Shown here: positions 1 to 8,436 of the stretch, one piece after another
How positions within the stretch are numbered: the first letter of the stretch is position 1
How the letters are laid out: every line of letters begins with the position of its first letter
Source: a virus
IMG/VR virus record: IMGVR_UViG_3300048773_000034
Location: 1-29,986 of that record
Reading direction: 5' to 3' (one strand)
DNA length: 29,986 nt
The notes under the pieces: generated by a model
Told to the model about the DNA's origin: nothing
The model's database searches: none
Seen by the model: only the letters and a program-made list of their open reading frames with translations
Program-made: the position numbers and the translations under genes

Positions 1-1673
1 CCGGACCCACCGGAGCCGATGTACAGCGCGTACGTAACGCCGGGCGTCACAGCCAGGGAGGGTTCACAGCCGTAACTGCCCCCGCCGCCTCCGCCGGAGC
101 CGGGTGCCCCGCCCGCGCCCGCGCCCCAGCATTCAGCCTTGATGGTGGTGACGCCCACTGGGCAGACCCAGGATGCGGTGCCCGGCTGGGTGTAGGTCAC
201 CACCTGCTGGGTCGCGCCGGGCTGCCCGCCGGTTCCGCAGGTGTACGGAACAGGAGTACCTGCTGCCACTGTCAGCGACGGCTCGGCGGCGTATTCAGCG
301 CCGCCCCCGCCGCCGCCGAGCCCGGCTGTGGTCCGGTTGCCGCCCGCGCCGCCCGCGCCGACACATTCGGCCTGGACCGATGTGACGCCGACCGGCGGCC
401 ACCACAGGCCAGAACCTTCCAGCTCCTGGCTGACCGTCCCGGACTGGGGCAGCTGGAACTGGCTGCTGATAGGCGTCCGGGCTGTTCCGGCCGTGCCCAT
501 GATGTTGTACACGACGCCGCGGGTACTGGCCGGCACCGCGAGGCTCGGCGGGTTGGCCGTGATCCCGTTCAGCCAGGCGTTCATCCGGGCCAGGAACGGC
601 ACGCCGCCGCTCATCCAGTTAGAGATCGTCACCGAGTAACCGGCCACGCTGGTGTACAGGAAGCTGGCTGATGTCTGCGGGATTGCCGCGGAAATGCGGG
701 TCCAGGCCGGATTGGCGGCGCTGTTGCTCCAGCGGCACTTGTTGTACGTCTTGTGGAATGTCAGCGTGTTACTGCTGGCGTCGGTCAGCGTCCAGGCCAG
801 CGTGACGTTGGACGCCATGCCCGGCCACGGGCCGAAGTGCGCGGTGTCGTAGGACTGGCCGAACCACACGGACAGCGCGGTGAGCCCGGTGATGTTCACC
901 GACAGCCCGGTCTTGGTGTAGGTGGCGGCGTACTGGGGCCACGCGGTCGGGGTGTAGCGGGCGGACGCGGAGCCCGCAACGTACTTGGTGGTCGACCGGG
1001 ACCAGTGAGTACCGGAAACCGAGGTGAAGGCGTCCAGAGTGACCGCGGCCGGCGGCGCGGAGACCCCGCCGAGCAGCGGGGAGGAGAACGCCACCTGCTG
1101 GAGCCCGGACGGGTCAGACCGGCCGTACGGCATGGCCTGGAAGCTGAGCGTGTAGATCGAGGCGAACGCCTGGTTGTACATGAAGCCGTAGGTCACGACG
1201 GTCGGCAGCGCCCGGAAGCAGTCGAAGACCAGCGGCAGGCCGGAGGCGCCAGGCGTCCAGGTTAGCGTCCAGGTCTGCTGGTCGATCAGCTGCATCAGGA
1301 TCTCGCGCGCCGCGGTCAGCGTGTTCTGGTCCCCGGCCTGGATGAGGATCGGCAGCGTGATTGTCCGGTTGGAAGCCCGGTAGCCGAATGGCCGTTCGCC
1401 GTCCAGCAGCATGGATTGCACGATGTCGGTGGTGGGCTGCGGAGCGGACAGGTCGTAGCTCATGGTGTAGCCGAGCCCGGCGGAGTTGTCCGATGCCGGG
1501 GCGAGAATCCGGAAGCTTGCTGCGACCCCGGAAGAGTTGACCAGCTCGGGGATCTGCGACGGCGTGGGCCCGCCCAAAGTGCCCATGGTTTCGATCAGGT
1601 CGGCGATGACCAGGCTGTCGGCTACTGCTGGCATGCTGTACGTCGATGTGTACGTACTGGAATAGCCAGGCAT
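1..1673 (-). CDS. Distal-tail / minor tail protein with Gly-rich C-terminus (partial, 3' end off window)
   Basis: This gene is open from an ATG at 1673 to the left edge, so about 557 codons are visible and the stop is missing. Two in-frame stops (TAG TAA) lie 27-22 bases upstream and a G-rich Shine-Dalgarno precedes the ATG, which fixes the start. The first ~230 residues resemble the distal tail (Dit-like) proteins that follow the tape measure gene in siphoviruses; they include a segment reading MLLDGERPFGYRASNRTITL. The middle is beta-rich. The visible C-terminal part has two copies of a Gly-rich module (runs of G, each followed by a Y-containing strand and SLTV or SLAV), common in phage tail tip and receptor-binding proteins. 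The role in the tail tip is inferred from position and general character. A tail-fibre assignment is the main alternative. Confidence 0.7.
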   Translation of the reverse strand, partial: MPGYSSTYTSTYSMPAVADSLVIADLIETMGTLGGPTPSQIPELVNSSGVAASFRILAPASDNSAGLGYTMSYDLSAPQPTTDIVQSMLLDGERPFGYRASNRTITLPILIQAGDQNTLTAAREILMQLIDQQTWTLTWTPGASGLPLVFDCFRALPTVVTYGFMYNQAFASIYTLSFQAMPYGRSDPSGLQQVAFSSPLLGGVSAPPAAVTLDAFTSVSGTHWSRSTTKYVAGSASARYTPTAWPQYAATYTKTGLSVNITGLTALSVWFGQSYDTAHFGPWPGMASNVTLAWTLTDASSNTLTFHKTYNKCRWSNSAANPAWTRISAAIPQTSASFLYTSVAGYSVTISNWMSGGVPFLARMNAWLNGITANPPSLAVPASTRGVVYNIMGTAGTARTPISSQFQLPQSGTVSQELEGSGLWWPPVGVTSVQAECVGAGGAGGNRTTAGLGGGGGGAEYAAEPSLTVAAGTPVPYTCGTGGQPGATQQVVTYTQPGTASWVCPVGVTTIKAECWGAGAGGAPGSGGGGGGSYGCEPSLAVTPGVTYALYIGSGGS

Positions 1674-1860
1674 GGCGTCAGCGCTCCCCCCGGATTACTA
1701 CGCGGGCGGGCATGCAGAAAGGCACCGCGAACACGGCGTACCGCGATGCCTGAGCTGATGCTTACTGCCACTGGGCGGCCGGTTTTCCGATTGGGGGAAC
1801 CGGCTCCGCGTCAGACGACGACGGCCACAGTGTGGGGCTAGGGCTAGTCTAGTTGGGCTG
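1674..1860. other. Intergenic gap with hairpin at 1778-1804
   Basis: No convincing gene lies between the tape measure stop and the next tail gene. An inverted repeat with arms GCCGGTT and AACCGGC (1778-1784 and 1798-1804) can extend to 11 pairs if two G-U pairs are allowed in plus-strand RNA. Read as minus-strand RNA it has only the 7-bp core. No U-tract follows, so terminator function is not shown. The G-rich ribosome binding site of the downstream tail gene lies at the low-coordinate end. Confidence 0.4.
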
Positions 1861-4800
1861 TCAGCGCCCTCCGGAGTAGTATCCGGCGTTTGAGCCGGCG
1901 CGGGCCGATGCGCCAAGACTCTGCCCGAAGGCCGCACCCTGCTGGCTGGTCGTGGTGTTCAGCGTCTTCAGCTGTGCCTGCATCACGGCTAGCGCCCGCA
2001 CCACGTCGCTCAGGCTCGCGTCCTGCTTGCTGGCTGGCGCGGCCGGGACCAACTTTTCAGGGGCGCCAGTGCCGTTATAAGCGAGGCTCAGGCCCTTCGG
2101 CATGATGGAGCCGAGCGGATTGTCGTACCAGCCGTAGGAGTTACCTGTGAGCATGACCTGGCGACCCTGCCGCATTGTCCACGACCCAAGGCCGGTTGTT
2201 ACGCAGTAAACGGCGCCTCGCCCGGCATCTTCACGCTCGATCCGCTCGCCGCCGATAAACGGCTTGGTCTCGCGGATGCTGGCGCCGTTGCGCGGGTTCT
2301 CGCAGCCCAGATTGTTCACGCGCGGCCTGTTCCACGCCGAGATGCCGGGACGCTTGCCGCTGAGGAAAATCGCTAGCGTGATTGCGTCCTGCTTCGGCCC
2401 GTCCGCCTGCGGGTACACCTTTGCCCGCGGATAGCCACTGGCCCCCTTGAACGTGCCGTCGCCGTGCAGTGAGCCTTCCGCACCGAAAACGCCTCGCAGG
2501 AACGCCTCGCGCTGCGCTTCGTCAAGCGACAGCACGAACGGGACTGGATTCTGGTGGTCGTAACCGCTGCGCTTGAGCAGTTCCTCGGAGTAGGGCCGGT
2601 GGAACTCCCACGTCACAAGGGGAAGCGCTGCTCCGCCGCCGGGCTTGCGCGTCTGCCGGACCGTCCGGCTGAACAGGAGGCCCGCCACCAGCGCATCGAT
2701 CGCCTTGACGTGTTCGGGCTTGGCCTGCCCGAGGCGTACCGATCGCTGCGTACCGCGCAGGGCCCGCCAATGCGTGCTGCCGGGAGTGCGGCTTTTGGGC
2801 CGGATAACCCAGCCATCGCCGAGAACCCAGCCGAGCAGTTCCGCTTCCTGCTGACTGATCGCCAGTCCGTCGCCTACATCGGCAGGAGCGGCGACACGCA
2901 GGGTGTGCCGGGAAGTGATGGACTGCGCTTCAACGAACACGTCTTCGCGCACGTACTCGTTTTTGGTGCGCCCTTGATGGCCCTTCCGCCCCGCATGACG
3001 GAGGTGCGCAGCCACCCAGCGATGGTGCGGCGTGCATGTCGCTTCCCAGGTCTTATTCGACAGCCGGACAAGTGGCGCGTCTTCATAGACGTGGACAGCG
3101 GTAACGGGGGTCCATGCGCTGCGGCCGGTTCCGGTGTCGTACCCGACGGTTTCGTCGCCAGCGCGCAGCTGATCGTGGGTTAGCCAGCCGCGACGTGTAA
3201 GAATCTGCACACTCAATGGTACACACAGCTCATGGGCCCAGGCAGCCTCCGGATTGCCGTACCGCTGCTTTATGTAGTTGACCATGCCGACCGCCTGGCC
3301 GGCGGCGCTGCCGGAATTGCCCCCATAGGAGGCATACTCGCTCTGGCCGTTTATGAATTGGGCAAGCCCGTAGGCGCCGGAACTGGCATTCTGGGCCGCG
3401 GTGTTGAACCCGGCCTCGCGCATTTCCACGTCGTACAGCGCCTGCCACTGCGCCCCGGTCCAGCCCATCTTCGCAGCGGCCGATTGCAGCGCGGCCTCTG
3501 CGGAAGAGTTACTGACGCCCGCGCCGTTGATGTTCCCGACACTCGACTTCGCCGCCGCGGCCTGCGCCGCCTTGATCGCGTTGGTCATCGCGTCGCCCAC
3601 CGATTGGGTCATCGCGGCTGCCGTGTTCTGGTACTGGGTGCTCGTCCAGTTGCCCAGCTGGGTGATGTCGCTGCTCAGGGCCCCGCCAGCACCGCCGCCG
3701 ACAATGCCGCCCATGGCGAACCCGGGCACGTTGTGCGCCGCCATCAGTGGCGCGATGACCGGTGTCAGGTGCTTGGGTACCACTGTCTCGCCGGGCATCG
3801 CCATGATCGGAACGCTGTCCTTGTTGGGCGTCCCGCCGGAGACCAGCATGCCGGCCGCGCCGAACTTGGTCCCGGCGATCAGCGCCTTCTGAAGCGACTC
3901 GCCCTGGCTGATCGACCAGGTGCCGGTGCCGGTGACATTGATGCCGATCTGCTTGCCGCCGGGAATCTGGGTGATGCTTTTGCTGAAACCGTCCACCAGC
4001 CCCTGTGCGGTGTGCGCGTTGATCCCGGCGTTTTTCAGGTCCTGGAGCAGCCTGGCACGGGCGCTCTTGTAGGCGTCGGTGGTGGTGCCGTTGTCGTGCA
4101 CGGTGGTGGTGAAATTCGCCAGGTCGATCTTGCCCTGCCGGGCGTTCTTGCTGGCGTTCAGGATGTCGGTGATCAGCTGCTGGCGCGCTGCCCTGGTCGC
4201 GTTGGACTCGTTGCCGTTATCGAGAATGATCTTGTTGTAAGCGTCGACGTCGGTGTTCGCCTGCTTCGAGCCGACGCCGGCGTCTTTCAGGTCGGTGATC
4301 AGCTGCTGGCGGGCCGCCTTGGCCTGGTCCGAGTCGATGCCGTTTGTGGCGACCGCCTTGGTGTAGTCGGTAACGGCCTTATTCGCGGCATCGGAATTTA
4401 CATGGGCGCTGAGCAGGTCATTGAGCAGCTGCTGCCGGGCGGCCTTCCCCGCGGTGGTTTCAGTGCCGTTGTCGGCCAGCGATTTGGTGTAGTTGCTGAC
4501 GTCGGTCTCGGCCGTCTTCGAGTTGACGCCTGCGGCGATCAGGTCATTGACCAGCTGCTGGCGGGCGGATTTCGCCTGGCTGGAATCAGCCCCGTTGTCC
4601 TGGATCGCCTTGGTGTAGGCGGTGAGGCCCTTTGAGGCGTTGCTGGCCGCGGTGGCCTGGGCGTTGAAATTAATTTGCATCTGGATGCCGGTTTTGGCCG
4701 ACGTGACCGCCGTATCCTCCAGCGCGGCCTTGACCAGCTTCATAGCGGCTGGCATCGATACCCCGAACACCTTGGCGACTACGGCGCCCATCTGGGAGGT

Positions 4801-7746
4801 GCTGTCGCCCATGGCCAGCTCAGACTTAACGAGGTCGTCCACGGCGGTCTTCATCGCCGCGTTCGCCTGACTGCTGCCCTTGCCGTACTGGGCCAGCGCC
4901 TGGCCGTAAGCGGAGACCGCATTGGCGACGCCGCCGTACTTGAGGATCGCGCTGTTGATGTCCCCGAGCAGGGTGCCGCTGATGTAGCTGCCCTGGTTCT
5001 GCATCGCGCTGGTGAGCAGGGCCTCCTGGACGGTGGCCTGGTCGGTGATGTCCTTGACCTTCTGGGTCTCCCCGGCGGTGTTTTTCAGCTGGCTGGAGGT
5101 GATGCCCAGGAACTTGTTCAGGTCGGCCAGGTTGTTCGGTCCCTGGTAGCCGGCCGTTTCCCCGAGCGCTACCAGCTGGGCGGTGGCCTCGCTGCTGCCC
5201 TTGGCGTACTTCTCCAGCGGGGCGATGGACGCCGCGACGCCCTGAGTGAACAGGTTGGTGGTGACGCCCGCGGTCCGCCAGGTGTCGATCAGCGCGTTGG
5301 TGTTGGTGACCTGCTGGGTGAACGCCTGGTTCAGGTTGACCCCGGCGACGGACAGGCTGTCGATCGCGGCCTTGGTCTGGGTGCCCTTGACTTCCAGTGA
5401 CCCGAGGTGGTTGGTGAACGTGGCGCTGTTGGATGACAGCGTGGACAGGCCCTGAGCGTAGGTATCGAACGAGGACTGAGTGGCTGTGGTCCCGCTGACC
5501 AGCGCATCCATGGCCTGGGTGACCTTCTGGATCGCGGATACGCTTGCGCCGCTGGAGGTGGTGGTCTGCCGGTCCAGGGCTTGCAGCTCGTTGCCGTAGA
5601 TTCCCGACGTGGTGGCCATCGACTTGAGCCCGTTGTTGGCGCCCTCCACCTCGATCTGGATCTGCGCCCAGGCAGACCCGGACTTGTCCAGCATCTGGGT
5701 CATGGTGACGCCGGAGGCGGTCAGCAGTGCCTGCGCGGCAGACGTCCCGCCGTAGGTCTTCGCCAGGTCCCCGACGCGGGCGTTGTATGTCTGCGTCTCG
5801 GAGCCCAGCTGAGACTGGATGACCTGGAGCTGCTGGACTTTGCTGGCTTGCTCGGTGTACGCCGCCGAGACGGTCTTGATGGAGGAACCGAACTTGGTTC
5901 CGGTTCCGGTGACGAATTCCTGCGTCTTGCCCAGCTGGGTGGTGGCCGCTGACAGCTTGGCCGACGCTTGCGCCTGCCCGCTGGTGAGCAGGGAGAGCCC
6001 GGTCGATAGATCAGTGGCGCCTTTGATGCTGGTTTGCAGCGCGGCGCCCCACGCCTGGGTGGCCGTCTGGGAGTCTTTCATCCAGATCACCAGCGTGATC
6101 AGGGCCGCGGTCGCCCCCACCAGGATGCCGATCCAGCCGACCGTGGTGATGCTGGCGAGCGCGCCTTTGAGCACGATCGTCGCCGCGGTGACGATGCCCT
6201 CTTCTGCGGCCAGCGCGGCGAACTCAGCGATGAACGTCCCCACCGAGGCGACGGCGCCCACAATTGCCGAGCCCCAGCCGGCCAGCATGGTGCCGAATCT
6301 CAGCCCGATTGTGACGGCCAGCCCGGTGTACAGGACGATCCCGTGGAGGGCCAGGCCCCAATACAGGATTGGCGTGATAGCCGCGGTGACGTGCTCCGCG
6401 ACGCCCAGGAAACCGGTACCGAAATCGAGCAGGTATTTCGCGTACCCGGGGACCGCCTTCATCAGGTTGCCGATCAGCCCGAAAAAGTTGCCGAACGCGG
6501 TACCCAGCTGGGCTACGTCGCCTACGGCGTTTTTCATGAAGACCTGCATGCCGCCGGAATCGATCGCGGCGGTGGTCCGGGCGCCCAGCTGCTCGATCAC
6601 CGGGACCAGCTGCGTGACCAGGTTCAGCAGAATCCCGGAGCTGTGCCCGGCGACGGTGATCGCGTCGCCCCACAGCTCATAGACGGCTGGCTGGACGGCG
6701 TTCTGCATTTTCAGGAAACCGCCGGTCAGCGGGTCCAGCTTGGTAGCTGTGCCGGCCGTGGAGTTAACCACGTTCAGCATGTTTTCCATGTGGGTCGTGA
6801 TGTTCTGCACGCCCTGGCTTGCCGCCGCGGCGAACACGCCGATCGCGATGGTGGCTGGTCCCCAGACAGCTAGCGTCTCGATGATGCCTTCCGCCATCAG
6901 GTGCCAGCTGTGCACCCAGGTGACCAGGCCCGGTGCGAATTTACCGAGCAGGCCGCCGAACAGCGACACCCGGGTATTCAGGAACCCCCAGATGCCCCAC
7001 AGCCCGTTGGCGGAATTCTCCGCGTCCTTCTGTGCGGCGGAGACGGCACGCAGCTCAGGTGGCAGCCGGCTCCACGCGCCGACCAGCAAATTCGCGGAAG
7101 CGGCGGCTGCGGCATCGGCGGCGGACTTGTCCTGATCGGCCTTCGCCGCGTCCGCCATTGCCTTATTGATGCCGTTGACCGCGGCGGTCATGCCCAGCAG
7201 CTGGGCTTCGGCGCTCAGCAGCCCAGCTGCGCTGATCCCCAGCTTCATGTCTTCCATCTGGGATTGCAGCAAGGCAATCTGCGCGCGCAGGTACGCGAGT
7301 TTCGCCTCGGCAGCAGCGGTGTCGACGTCGGACGTCATTTTTTCCATGCTGGCGGCCAGCCGGGATTCCTGCGCTTGCAGGCCGGTCAGCTTTGCCACCG
7401 CCGCGGTGTCGTCCACGTTCAGCTGGAGGTTGGTCAGGGTCCTGGCGAACGCCGCCATTTTCAGCTGGAGACCGGCCATTGTGGCCAGCGCCTTGGCGTC
7501 ATTCGCGTCGATCGGGATGTCCGCGGCTACCCCGCTGAGGGCTTCCAGCCGCTCCCGCAGATCGATGATCTTGGCTACGGCGTCTTCGGTTTCCGCGTTG
7601 ACCTGGATGTTGGCGTTCTGCTGGAGGGTGCTCAGGAACCGGCCCAGCTCGTCCCGGTTGATGTCGAGCCCGACCGGGACGGTGGGGCTGACCCCGGCCG
7701 TGGCCTTCTTAACCCCCGCGACCAGCTTCGCCCGGAAGCCGTCCAC
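1861..7746 (-). CDS. Tail tape measure protein with internal intein
   Basis: This 1961-codon gene is by far the longest in the window, as expected for the tape measure protein that sets tail length and is ejected with the DNA. The first ~230 residues are helical and Ala/Leu/Gln-rich. A hydrophobic region follows (about residues 255-570), then a low-complexity helical part with five repeats of about 43 residues (about 1039-1258). Next comes the tape-measure-typical segment containing MPGETVVPKHL. A lysozyme/transglycosylase-like domain follows, whose candidate catalytic Glu is E1444 in the motif REAGFN. An intein occupies residues 1508-1869, and without it the protein is 1599 aa. The GTG at 7746 has no clear Shine-Dalgarno. 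An ATG at 7796 with a strong one is in another frame, so the true N-terminus is uncertain. It follows the tail chaperones, the normal place for this gene. Confidence 0.92.
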   Translation of the reverse strand: MDGFRAKLVAGVKKATAGVSPTVPVGLDINRDELGRFLSTLQQNANIQVNAETEDAVAKIIDLRERLEALSGVAADIPIDANDAKALATMAGLQLKMAAFARTLTNLQLNVDDTAAVAKLTGLQAQESRLAASMEKMTSDVDTAAAEAKLAYLRAQIALLQSQMEDMKLGISAAGLLSAEAQLLGMTAAVNGINKAMADAAKADQDKSAADAAAAASANLLVGAWSRLPPELRAVSAAQKDAENSANGLWGIWGFLNTRVSLFGGLLGKFAPGLVTWVHSWHLMAEGIIETLAVWGPATIAIGVFAAAASQGVQNITTHMENMLNVVNSTAGTATKLDPLTGGFLKMQNAVQPAVYELWGDAITVAGHSSGILLNLVTQLVPVIEQLGARTTAAIDSGGMQVFMKNAVGDVAQLGTAFGNFFGLIGNLMKAVPGYAKYLLDFGTGFLGVAEHVTAAITPILYWGLALHGIVLYTGLAVTIGLRFGTMLAGWGSAIVGAVASVGTFIAEFAALAAEEGIVTAATIVLKGALASITTVGWIGILVGATAALITLVIWMKDSQTATQAWGAALQTSIKGATDLSTGLSLLTSGQAQASAKLSAATTQLGKTQEFVTGTGTKFGSSIKTVSAAYTEQASKVQQLQVIQSQLGSETQTYNARVGDLAKTYGGTSAAQALLTASGVTMTQMLDKSGSAWAQIQIEVEGANNGLKSMATTSGIYGNELQALDRQTTTSSGASVSAIQKVTQAMDALVSGTTATQSSFDTYAQGLSTLSSNSATFTNHLGSLEVKGTQTKAAIDSLSVAGVNLNQAFTQQVTNTNALIDTWRTAGVTTNLFTQGVAASIAPLEKYAKGSSEATAQLVALGETAGYQGPNNLADLNKFLGITSSQLKNTAGETQKVKDITDQATVQEALLTSAMQNQGSYISGTLLGDINSAILKYGGVANAVSAYGQALAQYGKGSSQANAAMKTAVDDLVKSELAMGDSTSQMGAVVAKVFGVSMPAAMKLVKAALEDTAVTSAKTGIQMQINFNAQATAASNASKGLTAYTKAIQDNGADSSQAKSARQQLVNDLIAAGVNSKTAETDVSNYTKSLADNGTETTAGKAARQQLLNDLLSAHVNSDAANKAVTDYTKAVATNGIDSDQAKAARQQLITDLKDAGVGSKQANTDVDAYNKIILDNGNESNATRAARQQLITDILNASKNARQGKIDLANFTTTVHDNGTTTDAYKSARARLLQDLKNAGINAHTAQGLVDGFSKSITQIPGGKQIGINVTGTGTWSISQGESLQKALIAGTKFGAAGMLVSGGTPNKDSVPIMAMPGETVVPKHLTPVIAPLMAAHNVPGFAMGGIVGGGAGGALSSDITQLGNWTSTQYQNTAAAMTQSVGDAMTNAIKAAQAAAAKSSVGNINGAGVSNSSAEAALQSAAAKMGWTGAQWQALYDVEMREAGFNTAAQNASSGAYGLAQFINGQSEYASYGGNSGSAAGQAVGMVNYIKQRYGNPEAAWAHELCVPLSVQILTRRGWLTHDQLRAGDETVGYDTGTGRSAWTPVTAVHVYEDAPLVRLSNKTWEATCTPHHRWVAAHLRHAGRKGHQGRTKNEYVREDVFVEAQSITSRHTLRVAAPADVGDGLAISQQEAELLGWVLGDGWVIRPKSRTPGSTHWRALRGTQRSVRLGQAKPEHVKAIDALVAGLLFSRTVRQTRKPGGGAALPLVTWEFHRPYSEELLKRSGYDHQNPVPFVLSLDEAQREAFLRGVFGAEGSLHGDGTFKGASGYPRAKVYPQADGPKQDAITLAIFLSGKRPGISAWNRPRVNNLGCENPRNGASIRETKPFIGGERIEREDAGRGAVYCVTTGLGSWTMRQGRQVMLTGNSYGWYDNPLGSIMPKGLSLAYNGTGAPEKLVPAAPASKQDASLSDVVRALAVMQAQLKTLNTTTSQQGAAFGQSLGASARAGSNAGYYSGGR
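2140..3225 (-). mobile_element. Intein with LAGLIDADG endonuclease inside the tape measure gene
   Basis: The 362 residues run from Cys1 (residue 1508 of the precursor) to Asn362, with Ser as the +1 extein residue. Block A is at the N-terminus (CVPLSVQIL). Block B is at intein residues 63-70 (TCTPHHRW, with T65 and H68 in the TxxH pattern). Two LAGLIDADG-type helices are visible at about 129-139 (LLGWVLGDGW) and 242-252 (FLRGVFGAEGS). The C-terminal splicing block ends in MLTGN. Removal joins AWAHEL to SYGWYDNPLG, which restores the usual end of the phage transglycosylase-like domain. The penultimate residue is Gly rather than the classical His, so splicing may use the variant chemistry of inteins with a non-His penultimate residue. 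Whether the endonuclease is active cannot be told. Confidence 0.93.
3975..4632 (-). repeat. Five ~43-aa repeats in the tape measure protein
   Basis: Five diverged copies each carry the core ARQQL(L/V/I)xDL followed by a short helix and a YTK- or YNK-like segment; the last copy reads ARARLLQDL. The unit is about 43 residues, longer than the short Trp/Phe-spaced tape measure repeats. The copies probably arose by duplication and would lengthen the helical ruler. Confidence 0.75.
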
Positions 7747-7925
7747 ATCGGGGCTGATAAGATGACAACGAACGCGTCACCAAGCATTCTTGCCATTAGT
7801 TACCACCCCCCTACGCAGGGTGACAGCTGAACTGCCCTGCAAGAGAGGCGGATGGTGCTTATGAGCCCGGCAACGTGTGCTGGGGCCGAGCGGAACTCCC
7901 GTCGCTGCCTTCCATAGCTGCCCCA
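7747..7925 (-). other. Tape measure 5' region: strong RBS and ATG in the wrong frame
   Basis: A G-rich Shine-Dalgarno (GGGGGGTGG) lies just upstream of an ATG at 7796. Its reading frame starts MARMLGDAFVVI, which looks like a tape measure N-terminus but then leaves the tape measure frame. The tape measure frame becomes open after a TGA at about 7774-7776 and reads LISPDVDGFRAKL across the GTG at 7746. A -1 change near 7761 would fuse the two into one natural N-terminus. Otherwise the region holds no recognised gene. Confidence 0.5.
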
Positions 7926-8270
7926 TCACAGCTCCTCGGCGATCGACCAGAGCCCGGTGGTCAGGAACGGGTACTCGTTGCGGTCAATACGCGGCTTCTC
8001 CAGGAAGATGGCTGGGTCGGCTGCGGCGTTGGCGCCGCCGTAGATGTGGCCGCCGGTATAGCCCATCCACGGCCGGATCGTGCCGAGCGTGTACCCGGGC
8101 GGGTTGGCGTCGCTGCGCGCCGACCAGCTGCGCGAGCGCCTGATCTGGACCTTGCTCCGGGCGACAGCCGCGATCTGCTCGGAGGTTTCGATGATGAACT
8201 GCCCGACCAGGCCCTCCGGGGTGTTCAGCATCTCCTCGATCGCGGCGTCGTCCCAGGTCGTGTCAGCCAC
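7926..8270 (-). CDS. Small conserved phage structural protein between chaperones and tape measure
   Basis: This 114-aa protein starts at GTG 8270, preceded by a good Shine-Dalgarno (AGGGGAGG, about 5 bases away). It overlaps the end of the upstream 57-aa gene by 8 bases. The N-terminal half is an acidic helix. The C-terminal half has a basic RRSRSW stretch, then GYTGGHIYGGANAAADP and a PFLTTGLW ending. This resembles HK97 gp10-like or neck/minor virion proteins of actinophages, but the match is impressionistic. Such proteins usually lie near the head-tail connector, so its position beside the tape measure gene is slightly unusual. No enzymatic motif is visible. Confidence 0.7.
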   Translation of the reverse strand: MADTTWDDAAIEEMLNTPEGLVGQFIIETSEQIAAVARSKVQIRRSRSWSARSDANPPGYTLGTIRPWMGYTGGHIYGGANAAADPAIFLEKPRIDRNEYPFLTTGLWSIAEEL

Positions 8271-8436
8271 TGGGGCCTCCCCTGGCTGTCTCGAACTCCT
8301 CGAAGAACGCCGCGTTGTAGTCCCAGCGGCAGGCCACGCACAGCCAGATACCCCAGGCCGGGCACCAGTTGATCTGGCTGAGCCGGCCGCACTCTTTGCA
8401 GCACTCCTGCCCGGGTGCCACAGCCGGGGCGTCCAT
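8263..8436 (-). CDS. 57-aa zinc-ribbon-like protein
   Basis: A short open frame of 57 codons starts at an ATG that shares its A with the TGA of the G-T fusion (TGATG) and ends overlapping the GTG of the next gene, so it is tightly coupled on both sides. It encodes two Cys pairs, C13-x2-C16 (CKEC) and C33-x2-C36 (CVAC), with extra Cys at 12 and 25 and many Trp residues between them. It ends in an acidic helix (FFEEFETARGG). The pattern is that of a small zinc ribbon. Coupling to the tail chaperone genes suggests a part in tail assembly, which is inference. The overlaps at both ends and the Cys spacing are why I call it a real gene despite its size. Confidence 0.72.
   Translation of the reverse strand: MDAPAVAPGQECCKECGRLSQINWCPAWGIWLCVACRWDYNAAFFEEFETARGGPSG

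Noticed and set aside
3232-4635. Long plus-strand open frame opposite the tape measure gene (467 codons)
   Set aside because: It is antisense to the repeat part of the tape measure gene. Its residues are Gly/Arg/Val/Asp-rich without domain motifs, as expected from GC-rich shadow frames.
7747-7925. Minus-strand frame MGQLWKAATG...NAW between the 114-aa gene and the tape measure
   Set aside because: Low-complexity composition, no ribosome binding site of its own, and it overlaps the likely tape measure start. It is better read as leader sequence.
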